A stretch of DNA of 64,000 bases, taken from the NCBI RefSeq assembly GCF_022829405.1, contig NZ_JAKSXW010000121.1, forward strand, positions 118,629 through 182,628, read 5' to 3'. The DNA is from Methylobacterium sp. J-076. Its GTDB lineage: Bacteria > Pseudomonadota > Alphaproteobacteria > Rhizobiales > Beijerinckiaceae. The position numbers were made by a program, and so were the translations under genes. The stretch's first letter is position 1; each line of letters starts with the position of its first letter. Positions 48,906-59,587 of the stretch are shown here, piece by piece. The notes below the pieces were generated by a model. The model was given only the letters and a program-made list of their open reading frames with translations. It did no database searches and was not told the origin of the DNA.

Positions 48906-49072
48906 GTTAAGTTTTAGCCCTGAGATAGATTTCATCGCTGGGGTGAAATCTTTCACGCCCGTTAATACACGGGCGAGCGGTTCGGCACTCGTAAAGGTTT
49001 GGCGGTGACGCATCTCGACACGCGAATACAGGCCGGTGATCGGCGGTCCCGGCTGCGGCCCGGGGGAGGGCG

Positions 49073-49420
49073 ATGACGGGCGAGGATGTCCGCGGCCTGG
49101 CGGGCCTGCTTCCCGAGGTGATCGAGGGGGCGCACCGGGGCAACCCCGATTTCCGCGTGGGCGGACGGGTGCTCGCCACGCTCTGGGTCGAGGAGGAGCG
49201 GCTGGTGCTGCGGCTGACGCCGGAGGCGCGCGACGCGTTCTGCGACGCCGAACCGGACCTGTTCCAGCCCCTCGACGGCGCCTGGGGCCGGCGGGGCTGG
49301 ACCAACCTCGACCTCGACCCGTGCGAGGAGGAGACCTTGCGCGCGGCCCTGCTCGCGGCCTGGCGCGTCACCGCCCCGGCCGACCTCTTGTTGCGTTACG
49401 AAGGGCTGACGGGGGGCTGA
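49073..49420 (+). CDS. MmcQ/YjbR family protein
   Basis: 115 residues with the YjbR fold (RNA/DNA-binding-like double-wing). RGNPDFRVGGRVLATLWVEEERLVLRLT and RRGWTNLDLDPCEEETLRAALLAAW are family features. Function is unknown. GGGGGAGGG precedes the ATG. It converges on glmM with 7 nt between stops. Confidence 0.88.
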   Translation: MTGEDVRGLAGLLPEVIEGAHRGNPDFRVGGRVLATLWVEEERLVLRLTPEARDAFCDAEPDLFQPLDGAWGRRGWTNLDLDPCEEETLRAALLAAWRVTAPADLLLRYEGLTGG

Positions 49421-49427
49421 CGCCGGC

Positions 49428-50768
49428 TCAGGCGGCGGCCTTGGCGACGGCCTCGACCACCTCATCGACCACCTCGGCCACGAGGGTGCGGTCGTCGCCC
49501 TCGGCCATCACCCGGATCACCGGCTCGGTGCCGGAGGGGCGGATGACGAGGCGGCCGGACTGGCCGAGGCGCCCGCGGGCCTGCTCGATCACCGTCACCA
49601 CGCTGTCGTGCCGGAGGGGTTCACCGGAGCGGTAGCGGACGTTCTTCAGGATCTGCGGCAGCGGGTCGAAGCAGTGGCACACCTCGCTCACCGGCTTGCC
49701 GCTGCGCTGGACCACGCTGAGGATCTGCAGGGCGGCCACCAGCCCGTCCCCGGTCGTGGTGTAGTCCGACATGATGATATGGCCGGATTGCTCGCCGCCG
49801 AGATTGTAGCCGTGCTCGCGCATATGCTCCAGCACGTAGCGGTCGCCCACCGCCGTGCGGGCGAGGCCGAGCCCGAGGCCGCCGAGGAACCGCTCCAGGC
49901 CGAGATTCGACATGATCGTCGCCACGATGCCGGGCTGGGTGAGGCGCTCGTCCTCCTTCCACGACCGGGCGACGACGGCCATCAGCTGGTCGCCGTCCAC
50001 GACGTGGCCCTTCTCGTCCACGATCAGCACCCGGTCGGCGTCGCCGTCGAGGGCGATGCCGATATCGGCGCGGCGCTCGCGGACCATCTCCACCAGGGCG
50101 GACGGGGCGGTGGAGCCCACGTCCCGGTTGATGTTGAACCCGTCCGGCTCGACGCCGATGCTGATGACGTCGGCGCCGAGCTCCCACAGGGTCTCCGGCG
50201 CGACGCGGTAGGCGGCGCCGTTGGCGCAATCCACCACCACCCGCAGCCCTTCGAGGGTGACGGAGCGCGGCAGGGTCCGCTTGGCGAATTCCACGTAGCG
50301 GGCGTGGACGGATTCGATCCGCTTGGCCCGGCCGAGTTCGGAGGATCCGGCCAGCCGCGTGTGCAGCTCGGCGTCGATCAGCGCCTCGATCTCCCGCTCG
50401 ACCTCGTCGTTCAGCTTGAACCCGTCGGGCCCGAACAGCTTGATGCCGTTATCCTCGTAGGGGTTGTGCGAGGCCGAGATCATCACCCCGATGTCGGCGC
50501 GCATGGAGCGGGTCAGCATCGCCACCGCAGGGGTCGGCACCGGCCCGAGCAGCAGCACGTCCATCCCCACCGAGGTGAAGCCCGCCACCAGGGCGGTCTC
50601 GATCATGTAGCCGGACAGGCGGGTGTCCTTGCCGATCACCACCCGGTGGCGATGGTCGCCGCGCTGGAACACGAGGCCGGCGGCTTGCCCGACCTTCAGG
50701 GCCAGCTCCGGGGTGATGATACCGTTGGCCCGGCCGCGGATGCCGTCGGTTCCGAAATACTTGCGCAA
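49428..50768 (-). CDS. glmM: phosphoglucosamine mutase
   Basis: A 446-residue enzyme converting glucosamine-6-P to glucosamine-1-P for UDP-GlcNAc. TTG start at 50768 follows GGAG with 8-nt spacing; the protein opens [15 protein letters not shown]. The phosphoserine loop is [14 protein letters not shown], the metal-binding loop DGDADR and the sugar-binding RPSGTEP. Length is standard. It lies in the ftsH region, usual for the order ftsH-glmM, but a TauE-like gene intervenes. Confidence 0.96.
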   Translation of the reverse strand: MRKYFGTDGIRGRANGIITPELALKVGQAAGLVFQRGDHRHRVVIGKDTRLSGYMIETALVAGFTSVGMDVLLLGPVPTPAVAMLTRSMRADIGVMISASHNPYEDNGIKLFGPDGFKLNDEVEREIEALIDAELHTRLAGSSELGRAKRIESVHARYVEFAKRTLPRSVTLEGLRVVVDCANGAAYRVAPETLWELGADVISIGVEPDGFNINRDVGSTAPSALVEMVRERRADIGIALDGDADRVLIVDEKGHVVDGDQLMAVVARSWKEDERLTQPGIVATIMSNLGLERFLGGLGLGLARTAVGDRYVLEHMREHGYNLGGEQSGHIIMSDYTTTGDGLVAALQILSVVQRSGKPVSEVCHCFDPLPQILKNVRYRSGEPLRHDSVVTVIEQARGRLGQSGRLVIRPSGTEPVIRVMAEGDDRTLVAEVVDEVVEAVAKAAA

Positions 50769-50905
50769 CGTCGCATCTCCGGCGCCGACCGGGGCGCACC
50801 CCTCGGACTGTAGCAGATTTCCCCCGCCGCCCGAGGTTCGGACGGCCGTGTGGTGAATCGGGTGCTCCGCGACAAAGGCGGTCGAAATGCGGCGGCGCGC
50901 CCCCG

Positions 50906-51649
50906 TCATCCCCAGCCGGCGAGGGCAGAGCCGAGAAGCGTCAGGCCCGAGGCCGTCAGCAGCAGGAGCACCAGCCGGCGGAACGTCGCCTCGCTGATGC
51001 CGAGATAGAGCCGGGTCCCGATGAAGGTCGGCACCAGCATGCTCGGCAGCACGACCGCCAGGAGCGGCAGCGCCTCCCGCGTCACGAAGCCGGTGGCGAC
51101 GTAGCTCGCCAGGGTGACGCCGAGCATCGCGAGGTTGAAGTTCTGGATGATGGCCCGCTGCGTGTCCCGCTCGTAGCCCCGAAGGGTGCACCACAGGGTC
51201 GGCAGCGTCCCGGTGAAGCCCCCGAATCCGCTCAGGACACCGCCGCAGAGCCCGACCGCCGCATCGGTGAGGCGGCCGCCCGCGGCGATGCGCGGCAGAT
51301 CCTTCGCCCGCAGCATCAACGGGCACCACACCACGAGCAGGGTGCCGAGCAGCGCCCTGAACAGCGCCACGTCGAGATGGGGGAGCAGCAGCACCCCGAT
51401 GGGGATGCCCGCGAGGCCGCCGACGAGGAACGGGGCGAGGGCGCCGCGATCGAATGTCCGCCGCACCGAGAAGGCCGCGATCACCTGCCCGGTGAACGCG
51501 CCCGTCACCGCGAGCACCGCCGCCAGCTGCGGATCGATGACCCAGGCCCAGAAGGACATGGCCACGAGCCCGAAGGCGAAGCCCGACAGGCCCTGGACGA
51601 AGCCGGCCGTGGCGGCGCCGAGGGCGACGATGGCGAGGGAGTGGGACAT
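50906..51649 (-). CDS. TauE/SafE (TSUP) family permease
   Basis: 247 residues with about eight helices arranged in two inverted repeats. [21 protein letters not shown] and [22 protein letters not shown] are the two TSUP repeat motifs. The family moves organosulfur anions or acetate-like ions; the substrate is not shown here. The ATG at 51649 is preferred over a longer frame. It is inserted between ftsH and glmM on the same strand. Confidence 0.88.
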   Translation of the reverse strand: MSHSLAIVALGAATAGFVQGLSGFAFGLVAMSFWAWVIDPQLAAVLAVTGAFTGQVIAAFSVRRTFDRGALAPFLVGGLAGIPIGVLLLPHLDVALFRALLGTLLVVWCPLMLRAKDLPRIAAGGRLTDAAVGLCGGVLSGFGGFTGTLPTLWCTLRGYERDTQRAIIQNFNLAMLGVTLASYVATGFVTREALPLLAVVLPSMLVPTFIGTRLYLGISEATFRRLVLLLLTASGLTLLGSALAGWG

Positions 51650-51864
51650 TCCGAACGGGCCCGCGGGTCGCGCAAGTCGGTGAATCGCGCCGGAAGACCC
51701 TGCGATGCGCGCGGACGGTAAGGCCAAGCTTTTTCTGCGGCCAGGCGGACAGACGGCGCAGCGTGTCTCAGGGGCTCGCGTACAGATCGCGGTGGGAAGT
51801 CACCTGCACCGGAAGGGCGCTCTCCCCCTCACGGCTCGCGCCGACGGGGAGGGGACGGCCAAAC

Positions 51865-51891
51865 GAAAAAGGGGCGCCTTTCGGCGCCCCT
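51865..51891 (-). terminator. rho-independent terminator after ftsH
   Basis: On the minus strand AGGGGCGCC (51891-51883) pairs with GGCGCCCCT (51878-51870), followed by TTTTTCGTTT, 24 nt past the ftsH stop. Confidence 0.9.
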
Positions 51892-51914
51892 GATCGCGTC
51901 TCGGATGCTGCGGC

Positions 51915-53837
<1,923 letters not shown>

Positions 53838-53903
53838 CGATCAATCCTTGGCGCGCGCGCGGTCCCCTAGACAGCCCCCGCGCAGCAGGGCCAACCCGTC
53901 CGA

Positions 53904-54968
53904 TCACGCATCGCCAATGTAGGCGGGGGGGTCTTCGTTGCCAAGTAAGCCAGTCGCCGGTGCCGCAGGCCCGGCATTCTTCCGGGGCGGAGCGCACAGC
54001 AGAGTGACGGTGCCCGCCGCATCGGCCGAGACGATAAGGCCTGCGAGGGTCCGCCGCATCGGCCGGCCGAGGCGCAGGGCGGGCAGGAGGACATCGAGCA
54101 CGAGGGCTTCGAGCCGCTCCAGACGATGCCCGTTTCCCCCCGCCCGGTCGATGGCCCGGTCCACGCAGCGCAGGGCGACGGCCTCGGGCAGCCGGGACAG
54201 GGCCGTGCCGTCGAGGCGCACCGTCCCGCCCTGCGCCGGAAGGAGCATTCGGTCGAGGGCTTCGCCGGTGGCCTGCCGGAGGGCCTCGTCGTCGCGGGCC
54301 GCCCGGGCGGCGAGGCGCGCCAGCCGCGTGCTGGTCAAGCCCTCGGCGGCCAGGGCCGCGGCGACACTCCGCAGGCGAGCCCGGGCATAGCGGCCATCGG
54401 CGTTGGACGGGTCCCGCACGAAGGGGATGCCCTGTGCCTCGCACCAGCCCACGAGGGCCGCCTTGCCGAGGCCGAGGAACGGCCTTCCGAGACGCAGCCC
54501 CGGCGCCAGCTCCCGCTCGGGGCGCATGCCCGCGAGGCCGGCCGGCGCACTGCCCGCGGCGAGGCGCATCAGCACCGTTTCGGCCTGATCGTCGCGGGTG
54601 TGGGCAGTGAGGACGAGGTCCGCGCCGAGGAGGGCGGCGTGGTCCGTCAGCAGCCGGTAGCGGGCGGTACGGGCGGCGTCCTGGAGGCCGGAGGCCGGCT
54701 TCGCCCCGCGCCAGGCCAGGACGGCATGGGGCAGCCCGAGGCCGGTGGCCGCCCGCCCGACCGCCGCCGCCTCGTCGGCCGCCTCCGCCCGAAGGCCGTG
54801 ATCGACGGTCGCCACGGCCAGCGGCACCGCGGGCCGGAGCGCGGCCGATGCGTGCAGGAGGGCGCGCGAATCGGGGCCACCGGACACGGCGAGGAGGATC
54901 GTCTTCGCCCGGCCCGGCCTCAGCCAGGGGCGAAGCGCAGCGAGGACGGGGTCGTCCGCCCCGGTCAC
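53904..54968 (-). CDS. tilS: tRNA(Ile)-lysidine synthetase
   Basis: A 354-residue N-type ATP pyrophosphatase that converts C34 to lysidine in the tRNA for AUA. The PP-loop AVSGGPDSRALLHA is at residues ~22-35, and HTRDDQAETVLMRL is the second signature. The GTG start at 54968 overlaps the cpoB stop as GTGA, a coupling shared by many Hyphomicrobiales. The C-terminus is short relative to E. coli TilS (432) and rich in Ala/Pro. Confidence 0.94.
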   Translation of the reverse strand: MTGADDPVLAALRPWLRPGRAKTILLAVSGGPDSRALLHASAALRPAVPLAVATVDHGLRAEAADEAAAVGRAATGLGLPHAVLAWRGAKPASGLQDAARTARYRLLTDHAALLGADLVLTAHTRDDQAETVLMRLAAGSAPAGLAGMRPERELAPGLRLGRPFLGLGKAALVGWCEAQGIPFVRDPSNADGRYARARLRSVAAALAAEGLTSTRLARLAARAARDDEALRQATGEALDRMLLPAQGGTVRLDGTALSRLPEAVALRCVDRAIDRAGGNGHRLERLEALVLDVLLPALRLGRPMRRTLAGLIVSADAAGTVTLLCAPPRKNAGPAAPATGLLGNEDPPAYIGDA

Positions 54969-55975
54969 GCCGCGCAGCGGGCGCGCTTCTGTTCCCGCGT
55001 GACGCCCTGGCGGACGCCGGTGCCGGCGTTCGGGAACTTGCGCTCCAGCTCCGCGAGGGTGGCGCAGGCCTGCTCCTTGGCGCCCAGGGCGTTCAGGGAG
55101 ACGCTGAGCTTGAGCATCGCCTCCGGCGCCTGCGCGGAGCGGGCATAATCGGTGGAGACCTTCAGGAACTGTTCGGCCGCCTCGCGGGTGCGGCCCCGGG
55201 CGAGGTAGCTCTCGCCAAGCCAATAGGTCGCGCCCGGCACGCGGGTGTCGCGGGGGTGCGATTGCAGGAACTGGCGCAGGCTCATTTCGGCCTGTTCGTA
55301 CTGGCGGGATTGGACCAGTTCGACGGCCGAGTCGTAATCGGCCTCGGCATCCGGGGTGCCGGTGGCGGCGACGCTCTCGCTCGGCCGCGGCGCGACGGAG
55401 ATCGCCCCGGTGCGGCGGGGCGGGTTCAGGTCGACGGGATCGTCGTAGCCGCCCGCATCGGCGTCGTCGTCGATCGCCCCGCGGGGCAGGGGCGGGGTCG
55501 CCTGGGCGGCCTCGGCGGTCTCCCGCGGGGGGAGAGGCGCGGAGGACTCGGTGGTGCCCAGGCGCATCGGGGCGCCCGGCGCGCCGGGATCCCCGGCGGG
55601 GTCGAAGGCGTCGCCGCGCTTCTGGGGCTTGGTCGGGGCCGGGGTGAAGCCGGGGTTGCCGCCGTTGATCGCGCCCGGCGCCGCCGGGGCCGGGGCGGGG
55701 GACGGCGCGGCGCCCCGGGCGGGCTTGGCGGCGCCGCCGCCCTTCGCCTCGTTGAGGCGGAATTCCACATCCTCCTGGAACTTGCGCAGCTGCTCCTTGA
55801 GCTGCCGGTTCTCGTATTGGAGGGTCTCGATCTGCCCCGACATCGTCCGGGACTGGCTTTCCAGCCGCCCGAGCCGGACTACGAGTTCGGAGGCGTCCTG
55901 CGCCGCCGCCGGGCCGAACAGGGCGGGCAGGATCACGGTGGCGGCGAGGAGGCGGGTGCGGAGGCGGGCGTTCAT
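54965..55975 (-). CDS. cpoB: Tol-Pal system protein CpoB (YbgF)
   Basis: 336 residues. Signal peptide (LLAATVILPALFGPAAAQ), a coiled-coil trimerisation segment (LVVRLGRLESQSRTMSGQIE...), a long Pro/Ala-rich linker (about 80-200), then TPR-like repeats (YDSAVELVQSRQYEQAEMSL and later). CpoB coordinates PBP1B and Tol during septation. Overlaps tilS by 4 bases, and pal lies 173 nt upstream on the same strand. Confidence 0.93.
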   Translation of the reverse strand: MNARLRTRLLAATVILPALFGPAAAQDASELVVRLGRLESQSRTMSGQIETLQYENRQLKEQLRKFQEDVEFRLNEAKGGGAAKPARGAAPSPAPAPAAPGAINGGNPGFTPAPTKPQKRGDAFDPAGDPGAPGAPMRLGTTESSAPLPPRETAEAAQATPPLPRGAIDDDADAGGYDDPVDLNPPRRTGAISVAPRPSESVAATGTPDAEADYDSAVELVQSRQYEQAEMSLRQFLQSHPRDTRVPGATYWLGESYLARGRTREAAEQFLKVSTDYARSAQAPEAMLKLSVSLNALGAKEQACATLAELERKFPNAGTGVRQGVTREQKRARCAA

Positions 55976-56148
55976 GGGGCTCGACTTGCGGTCTGCGGGC
56001 GGGGATCCGGGCCCCGGCCGCGGGGCGGACGGGCGCGGTCCCGAACCTCTGGAGTGGCGCCCTCCTTACCGCACCGGCATGCGCCGCGGCAGGGAGCGTG
56101 CCCGACAGAACCCCCCGTCCGCGGCAAAAAGACGACCGGGTCGGGCGC

Positions 56149-56655
56149 TCAGGCCCCGGCGCCCTTGTCGAGCACGATCACCGCGCGGCGGTTCTGCGAC
56201 CAGCAGGAGATGTCGTTGCACACGGCCACCGGGCGCTCCTTGCCGTAGGAGACGGTCCGCATCCGCCCCGTGGCGACGCCGCGAGTGCTCAGGTAGTCGT
56301 ACACCGACTGGGCCCGGCGGGCGCCGAGGGAGAAGTTGTACTCCCGGGTGCCGCGCTCGTCGGCATGGCCCTCGACGATGAACGTGTAGCGCGGGTAGCG
56401 CTGGAGCCAGGCGGCCTGCTTGTCGAGGGTGGCGGTGGCGGTGGCCGTCAGGTCGGTCGAGTCGGATTCGAAGAACACCCGGTCGCCGATGTTGACGACG
56501 AAGTCCTGGGCGCTGCCCGGCGTGGCGGCGCCGCCGCCGAAGGCCGAGGCGTCGGCGAGGTCGCTGTCCTTGCTGCAGGCGCCCAGGCCGAGGGCGGCGA
56601 AGACCGAAAGGCCGAGGGCGGCGGCGCGCAGGCGCCGAGTGAAGGTCGCGGACAT
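56149..56655 (-). CDS. pal: peptidoglycan-associated lipoprotein Pal
   Basis: 168 residues from ATG 56655 (TTG at 56664 possible). The lipobox LGLGAC places the acylated Cys near residue 27. The OmpA-like domain shows VFFESDSTDLT, the peptidoglycan-binding EGHADERGTREYNFSLGARRA and KERPVAVCNDISCWSQNRRA. It anchors the outer membrane to the wall and works with TolB. tolQRAB is not adjacent; the next gene is a response regulator on the other strand. Confidence 0.95.
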   Translation of the reverse strand: MSATFTRRLRAAALGLSVFAALGLGACSKDSDLADASAFGGGAATPGSAQDFVVNIGDRVFFESDSTDLTATATATLDKQAAWLQRYPRYTFIVEGHADERGTREYNFSLGARRAQSVYDYLSTRGVATGRMRTVSYGKERPVAVCNDISCWSQNRRAVIVLDKGAGA

Positions 56656-57013
56656 CTCTGGCAAAAACTCCTCGCGCGGTGCCGAAGGCCGGCTTGGGTC
56701 TTCGAAGCGGGGCCGCTGCTATGGGCCGGTGCCCCCCTTAACCTTACGATGGTTAAGCGGGGGTTCAGGGACGCGCCCCGCCGGTCCCTTCGGCCGAACC
56801 CGTCCGGTGCGGCGTGCGGCGGCGCACCCGCACCGTGGTGAAGCGCCCCGAATGCGGCCTGGGCGCGGCGCCCGCAGCCGGACAGGCCATTTCGTACCGT
56901 GCGGTGGCCGGGGTGACACAGCCGAACACCCGCCGAATACCGGCCGACGTCGTTAACAGGTTCTTAATCGGAACGGCGAAGGATCACGTTCCGCGTTCAC
57001 CGGTTCGCCCGCC
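56656..57013. other. 358-nt divergent region with a strong hairpin
   Basis: CCCCC-CTTAACC (56732-56743) pairs with GGTTAAG, a one-base bulge, then GGGGG (56751-56763), around TTACGAT: a 12-bp stem. It lies about 80-110 nt upstream of pal and 250 nt before the response regulator. A CtrA-type site sits at 56953. No coding region was recognised. Confidence 0.5.
56953..56967. promoter_or_regulatory. CtrA-type box (TTAA-N7-TTAA)
   Basis: TTAACAGGTTCTTAA matches the CtrA full-site spacing exactly and lies 47-61 nt before the response-regulator ATG at 57014. Confidence 0.55.
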
Positions 57014-57409
57014 ATGCGCCACGCAAAAAGCGTCCTGATCGTCGAAGACAGCTACCTTCTGCTCGAGATCATCGCGAGCCTGTGCGAGGCGCAGGGAATC
57101 CGGGTGCTCGAAGCCTCGACGGGCGAGGCCGCGTTGACCCTTCTCCGCACACGGGGGATGGAGATAGACTGGCTGCTCACCGACATTCACCTTCCTGGCC
57201 TGATCGACGGCTGGACGGTGGGCGAGGCGTTCCGGGCGATCCGGCCCGGCCGGCCGGTCGTCTATTCCTCGACGGAGACGGCGCTCCTGCGGCGGTCGGT
57301 TCCCGGCGGCCTGTTCCTGCGCAAGCCGTACCAGGTCCGGGAGGTCGATGCGGTGGTGAAGGCGGTGGTCCAGGGGCTCGACGCGGCGCCCCTGCAAGCG
57401 GCGGGCTGA
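57014..57409 (+). CDS. single-domain response regulator
   Basis: 131 residues, a receiver domain alone. The acidic pocket is E11-D12 (VEDSYLLL), the phosphorylation Asp lies in LLTDIHLPG near residue 57, the switch Ser/Thr is in VVYSSTET and the conserved Lys in FLRKPYQ. There is no output domain, as in CpdR- or DivK-like proteins. The G-L-I-D insertion after the Asp loop is also seen in other alphaproteobacterial single-domain regulators. No kinase is adjacent. Confidence 0.9.
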   Translation: MRHAKSVLIVEDSYLLLEIIASLCEAQGIRVLEASTGEAALTLLRTRGMEIDWLLTDIHLPGLIDGWTVGEAFRAIRPGRPVVYSSTETALLRRSVPGGLFLRKPYQVREVDAVVKAVVQGLDAAPLQAAG

Positions 57410-57415
57410 CGCCTC

Positions 57416-58486
57416 TTATCCCGCGCGGAACAGGGCCACGATCTCGGGGGAGGCGAGCCACGCCTCCACCCTTTGGCTGTGCAGGTCCGCCCCGCTCATC
57501 CCGTCGTAGAGGGCGAAGCTCGCCGCCACGAAGCCCGGCAGGTCGTAGAGTGCCGGGAAGGCCCCGCCCCGCGCCTTGGTCTTGAACAGGTAGGAGCCGG
57601 TGAGCCCGAACTGCGCGGCGATGGGCGGGTAGACCGGCCAGATCACATCGTGGGCGAGCTCGTCGCCGAGGTAATCCTCGACCTCCACGGCTTCGGGCTC
57701 GATGCCGGTCTCGCGCAGCAGCCGCTTGGCGATGTCGCCCACGACGAACGCCTTCGGGTGGTTCATCAGGTGCATGAACGCCCCCCGCCGCGCCCAGCGG
57801 GTCAGCTCCCGGTCCAGGGCGAAGCCCACCTGCGCCGCCGCGGCGGTGAGTTCGTGGACCGCCGGCTCCCAGCGGTCGAGGTAGCCGAGCCGCGCGAACA
57901 CCTCCTCGCGGAACAGTGCCGCCGTGCGGCCGGCGTCGAGCCCAAGGCGATGGGCCGTCAGCACGATGGCCGAATGGTACTGTCCGAGGGGGGAGGGCGC
58001 GAGCTTGAGGGCCGCGAGGTCCGACGACGCCCCCGCATAGACCATGTCCGGATGGAAGGCCGAGAACACGATCGACGGCACGAGCGTCAGCCGCGGCTCG
58101 ATCTCCCTCAGCCGGGCGCTGCCGCCGCCGGGGATCAGACCCTCGGGGAAGGCCTGGCTGAAGACATGATCATGGCCGTGCAGGGTCCGGGCGAGGGTGT
58201 CGAGGTGGCCGTGCTCGCGCTTCAGCGTGCCCATCGAGACGTAGCGGACGGGGCTCCGCGGGGCGAAAAGGCGCATCGCCTGCCCGAGGGCCCTGGCTTG
58301 GCAGTTCCCGATGATCGCGATCGACGGCCCGGTGCGGGGTGGGGCCTCCCGCGACCGGGTCCGCCACGCTGTCGCCCAGGAAGGGGCCGACAGGGAGAGC
58401 GCATCGCGGGCGCGCCGGGGAAGATCGGTCAGGGCCACGGTGCGCGCTGGTCTTGAGCGGAGGGCGGCGACGGCGTAGTCCGCCAC
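57416..58486 (-). CDS. WcbI-type polysaccharide biosynthesis protein
   Basis: About 356 residues from GTG 58486; a TTG at 58516 would overlap the divergent gene. IAIIGNCQARALGQAM is the WcbI hallmark, followed by FSAFHPDMVYAG and FMHLMNHPKAFVVGDIAKRLL. WcbI proteins act late in capsule or surface-polysaccharide synthesis, probably as acyltransferases. A GSCFA-family gene is divergent next to it, a pairing consistent with one surface-glycan modification locus. The ribosome site is poor. Confidence 0.85.
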   Translation of the reverse strand: MADYAVAALRSRPARTVALTDLPRRARDALSLSAPSWATAWRTRSREAPPRTGPSIAIIGNCQARALGQAMRLFAPRSPVRYVSMGTLKREHGHLDTLARTLHGHDHVFSQAFPEGLIPGGGSARLREIEPRLTLVPSIVFSAFHPDMVYAGASSDLAALKLAPSPLGQYHSAIVLTAHRLGLDAGRTAALFREEVFARLGYLDRWEPAVHELTAAAAQVGFALDRELTRWARRGAFMHLMNHPKAFVVGDIAKRLLRETGIEPEAVEVEDYLGDELAHDVIWPVYPPIAAQFGLTGSYLFKTKARGGAFPALYDLPGFVAASFALYDGMSGADLHSQRVEAWLASPEIVALFRAG

Positions 58487-58506
58487 CGCGTTGAGAGGGG
58501 TCGGGG

Positions 58507-59574
58507 ATGGCGACAAATCCGTATACGGGTCTACCGGCCGAGCGTTTCTGGCGCAAGGTTGTGACCAATGTCCCCCCGTTTGCAGTCAATCCGCACCCGA
58601 AGAACACCTTCACGATCGCCCCGACTGACAAGGTCGCGACCGGCGGCTCGTGCTTCGCGCAGCGTGTGGCGGAGGCGGTGCGCGGCGCCGGCTTCCACTA
58701 CTATCTCACCGAGCCGCCGACCCCCGGCATGGGCGCAGCCGAAGCCGCTGCCCGCCAGTTCGGGACCTTCTCGGCCCGGTACGGCAACCTCTACTACACG
58801 CGCCAGTTCGTGCAGCTCTTCGACCGCGCCTACGGCCGGTTCGAGCCCGCGCTGACGGCGTGGCTGCGGGAGGACGGGCGCTATGTCGATCCGTTCCGCC
58901 CCACCGTCGAGCCCGCGGGCTACGCCAGCGAGGCGGAGGTGATCGCCGCCCGCGACGCCCATCTCGCCGCCGTGCGCCACCTGTTCGAGACCCTCGACGT
59001 GTTCGTCCTGACCCTCGGCCTCACCGAGGGATGGCGCTGGCGGGCGGACGGGGCGGCCCTGCCCCTGGCGCCGGGCGTGGCGGGCGGCTCGTTCGACCCG
59101 GACCTCTACGAATGCGTCAACGCGGGCGCCGCCGAGGTCCTGGCCGACCTCGACGGTTTCCTCGACCGGCTGTGGAGCGTGAACCCGAAGGCGCGGGTGA
59201 TCTTCACCGTCTCCCCCGTTCCGATGATCGCCACCTACATGGACCGGCACGTGATGGAGTCGAACAGCTACTCCAAGTCGGTCCTGCGCGTGGCGGCGGG
59301 GGAGGTCGTGGCCCGAAACGACCCCAGGGCGGTGTATTTCCCGGCCTACGACATCGTCACCAGCAACGTGAATGCCGGGCGCTACTACAACGACGACCAG
59401 CGCACCATCAACGATGCCGGCGTGCGCCACGTGATGCGGCTGTTCCTGTCCACCTTCGCCGGGGACCGGGCCGCGCCCGCCCCCGTCCAGGCCCCCGTCG
59501 ACCTCGCCGCCGAGTTCGAGGGCAATGCCGGCGTGATCTGCGACGAAGAGGAGATCGAGCGCAGCGTGGCGTGA
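58507..59574 (+). CDS. GSCFA-domain protein
   Basis: A 355-residue cytoplasmic protein. VATGGSCFAQRVAEAV is the name-giving motif near residues 44-59; FVLTLGLTEGWRW, FTVSPVPMIATY and SNSYSKSVLRVAAGEVV follow, resembling an SGNH/GDSL hydrolase fold. GSCFA proteins are linked to capsular polysaccharide modification. The ATG follows GAGAGGGGTCGGGG. The start is 21 nt from the divergent WcbI gene, so a shared promoter region of that size is very tight. Confidence 0.88.
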   Translation: MATNPYTGLPAERFWRKVVTNVPPFAVNPHPKNTFTIAPTDKVATGGSCFAQRVAEAVRGAGFHYYLTEPPTPGMGAAEAAARQFGTFSARYGNLYYTRQFVQLFDRAYGRFEPALTAWLREDGRYVDPFRPTVEPAGYASEAEVIAARDAHLAAVRHLFETLDVFVLTLGLTEGWRWRADGAALPLAPGVAGGSFDPDLYECVNAGAAEVLADLDGFLDRLWSVNPKARVIFTVSPVPMIATYMDRHVMESNSYSKSVLRVAAGEVVARNDPRAVYFPAYDIVTSNVNAGRYYNDDQRTINDAGVRHVMRLFLSTFAGDRAAPAPVQAPVDLAAEFEGNAGVICDEEEIERSVA

Positions 59575-59587
59575 GGCCGCCGGAGCG

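Noticed and set aside
56740..56757. TTAA...TTAA palindrome as a CtrA site
   Set aside because: The TTAA halves are 11 nt apart, not 7; it is better described as a hairpin stem.
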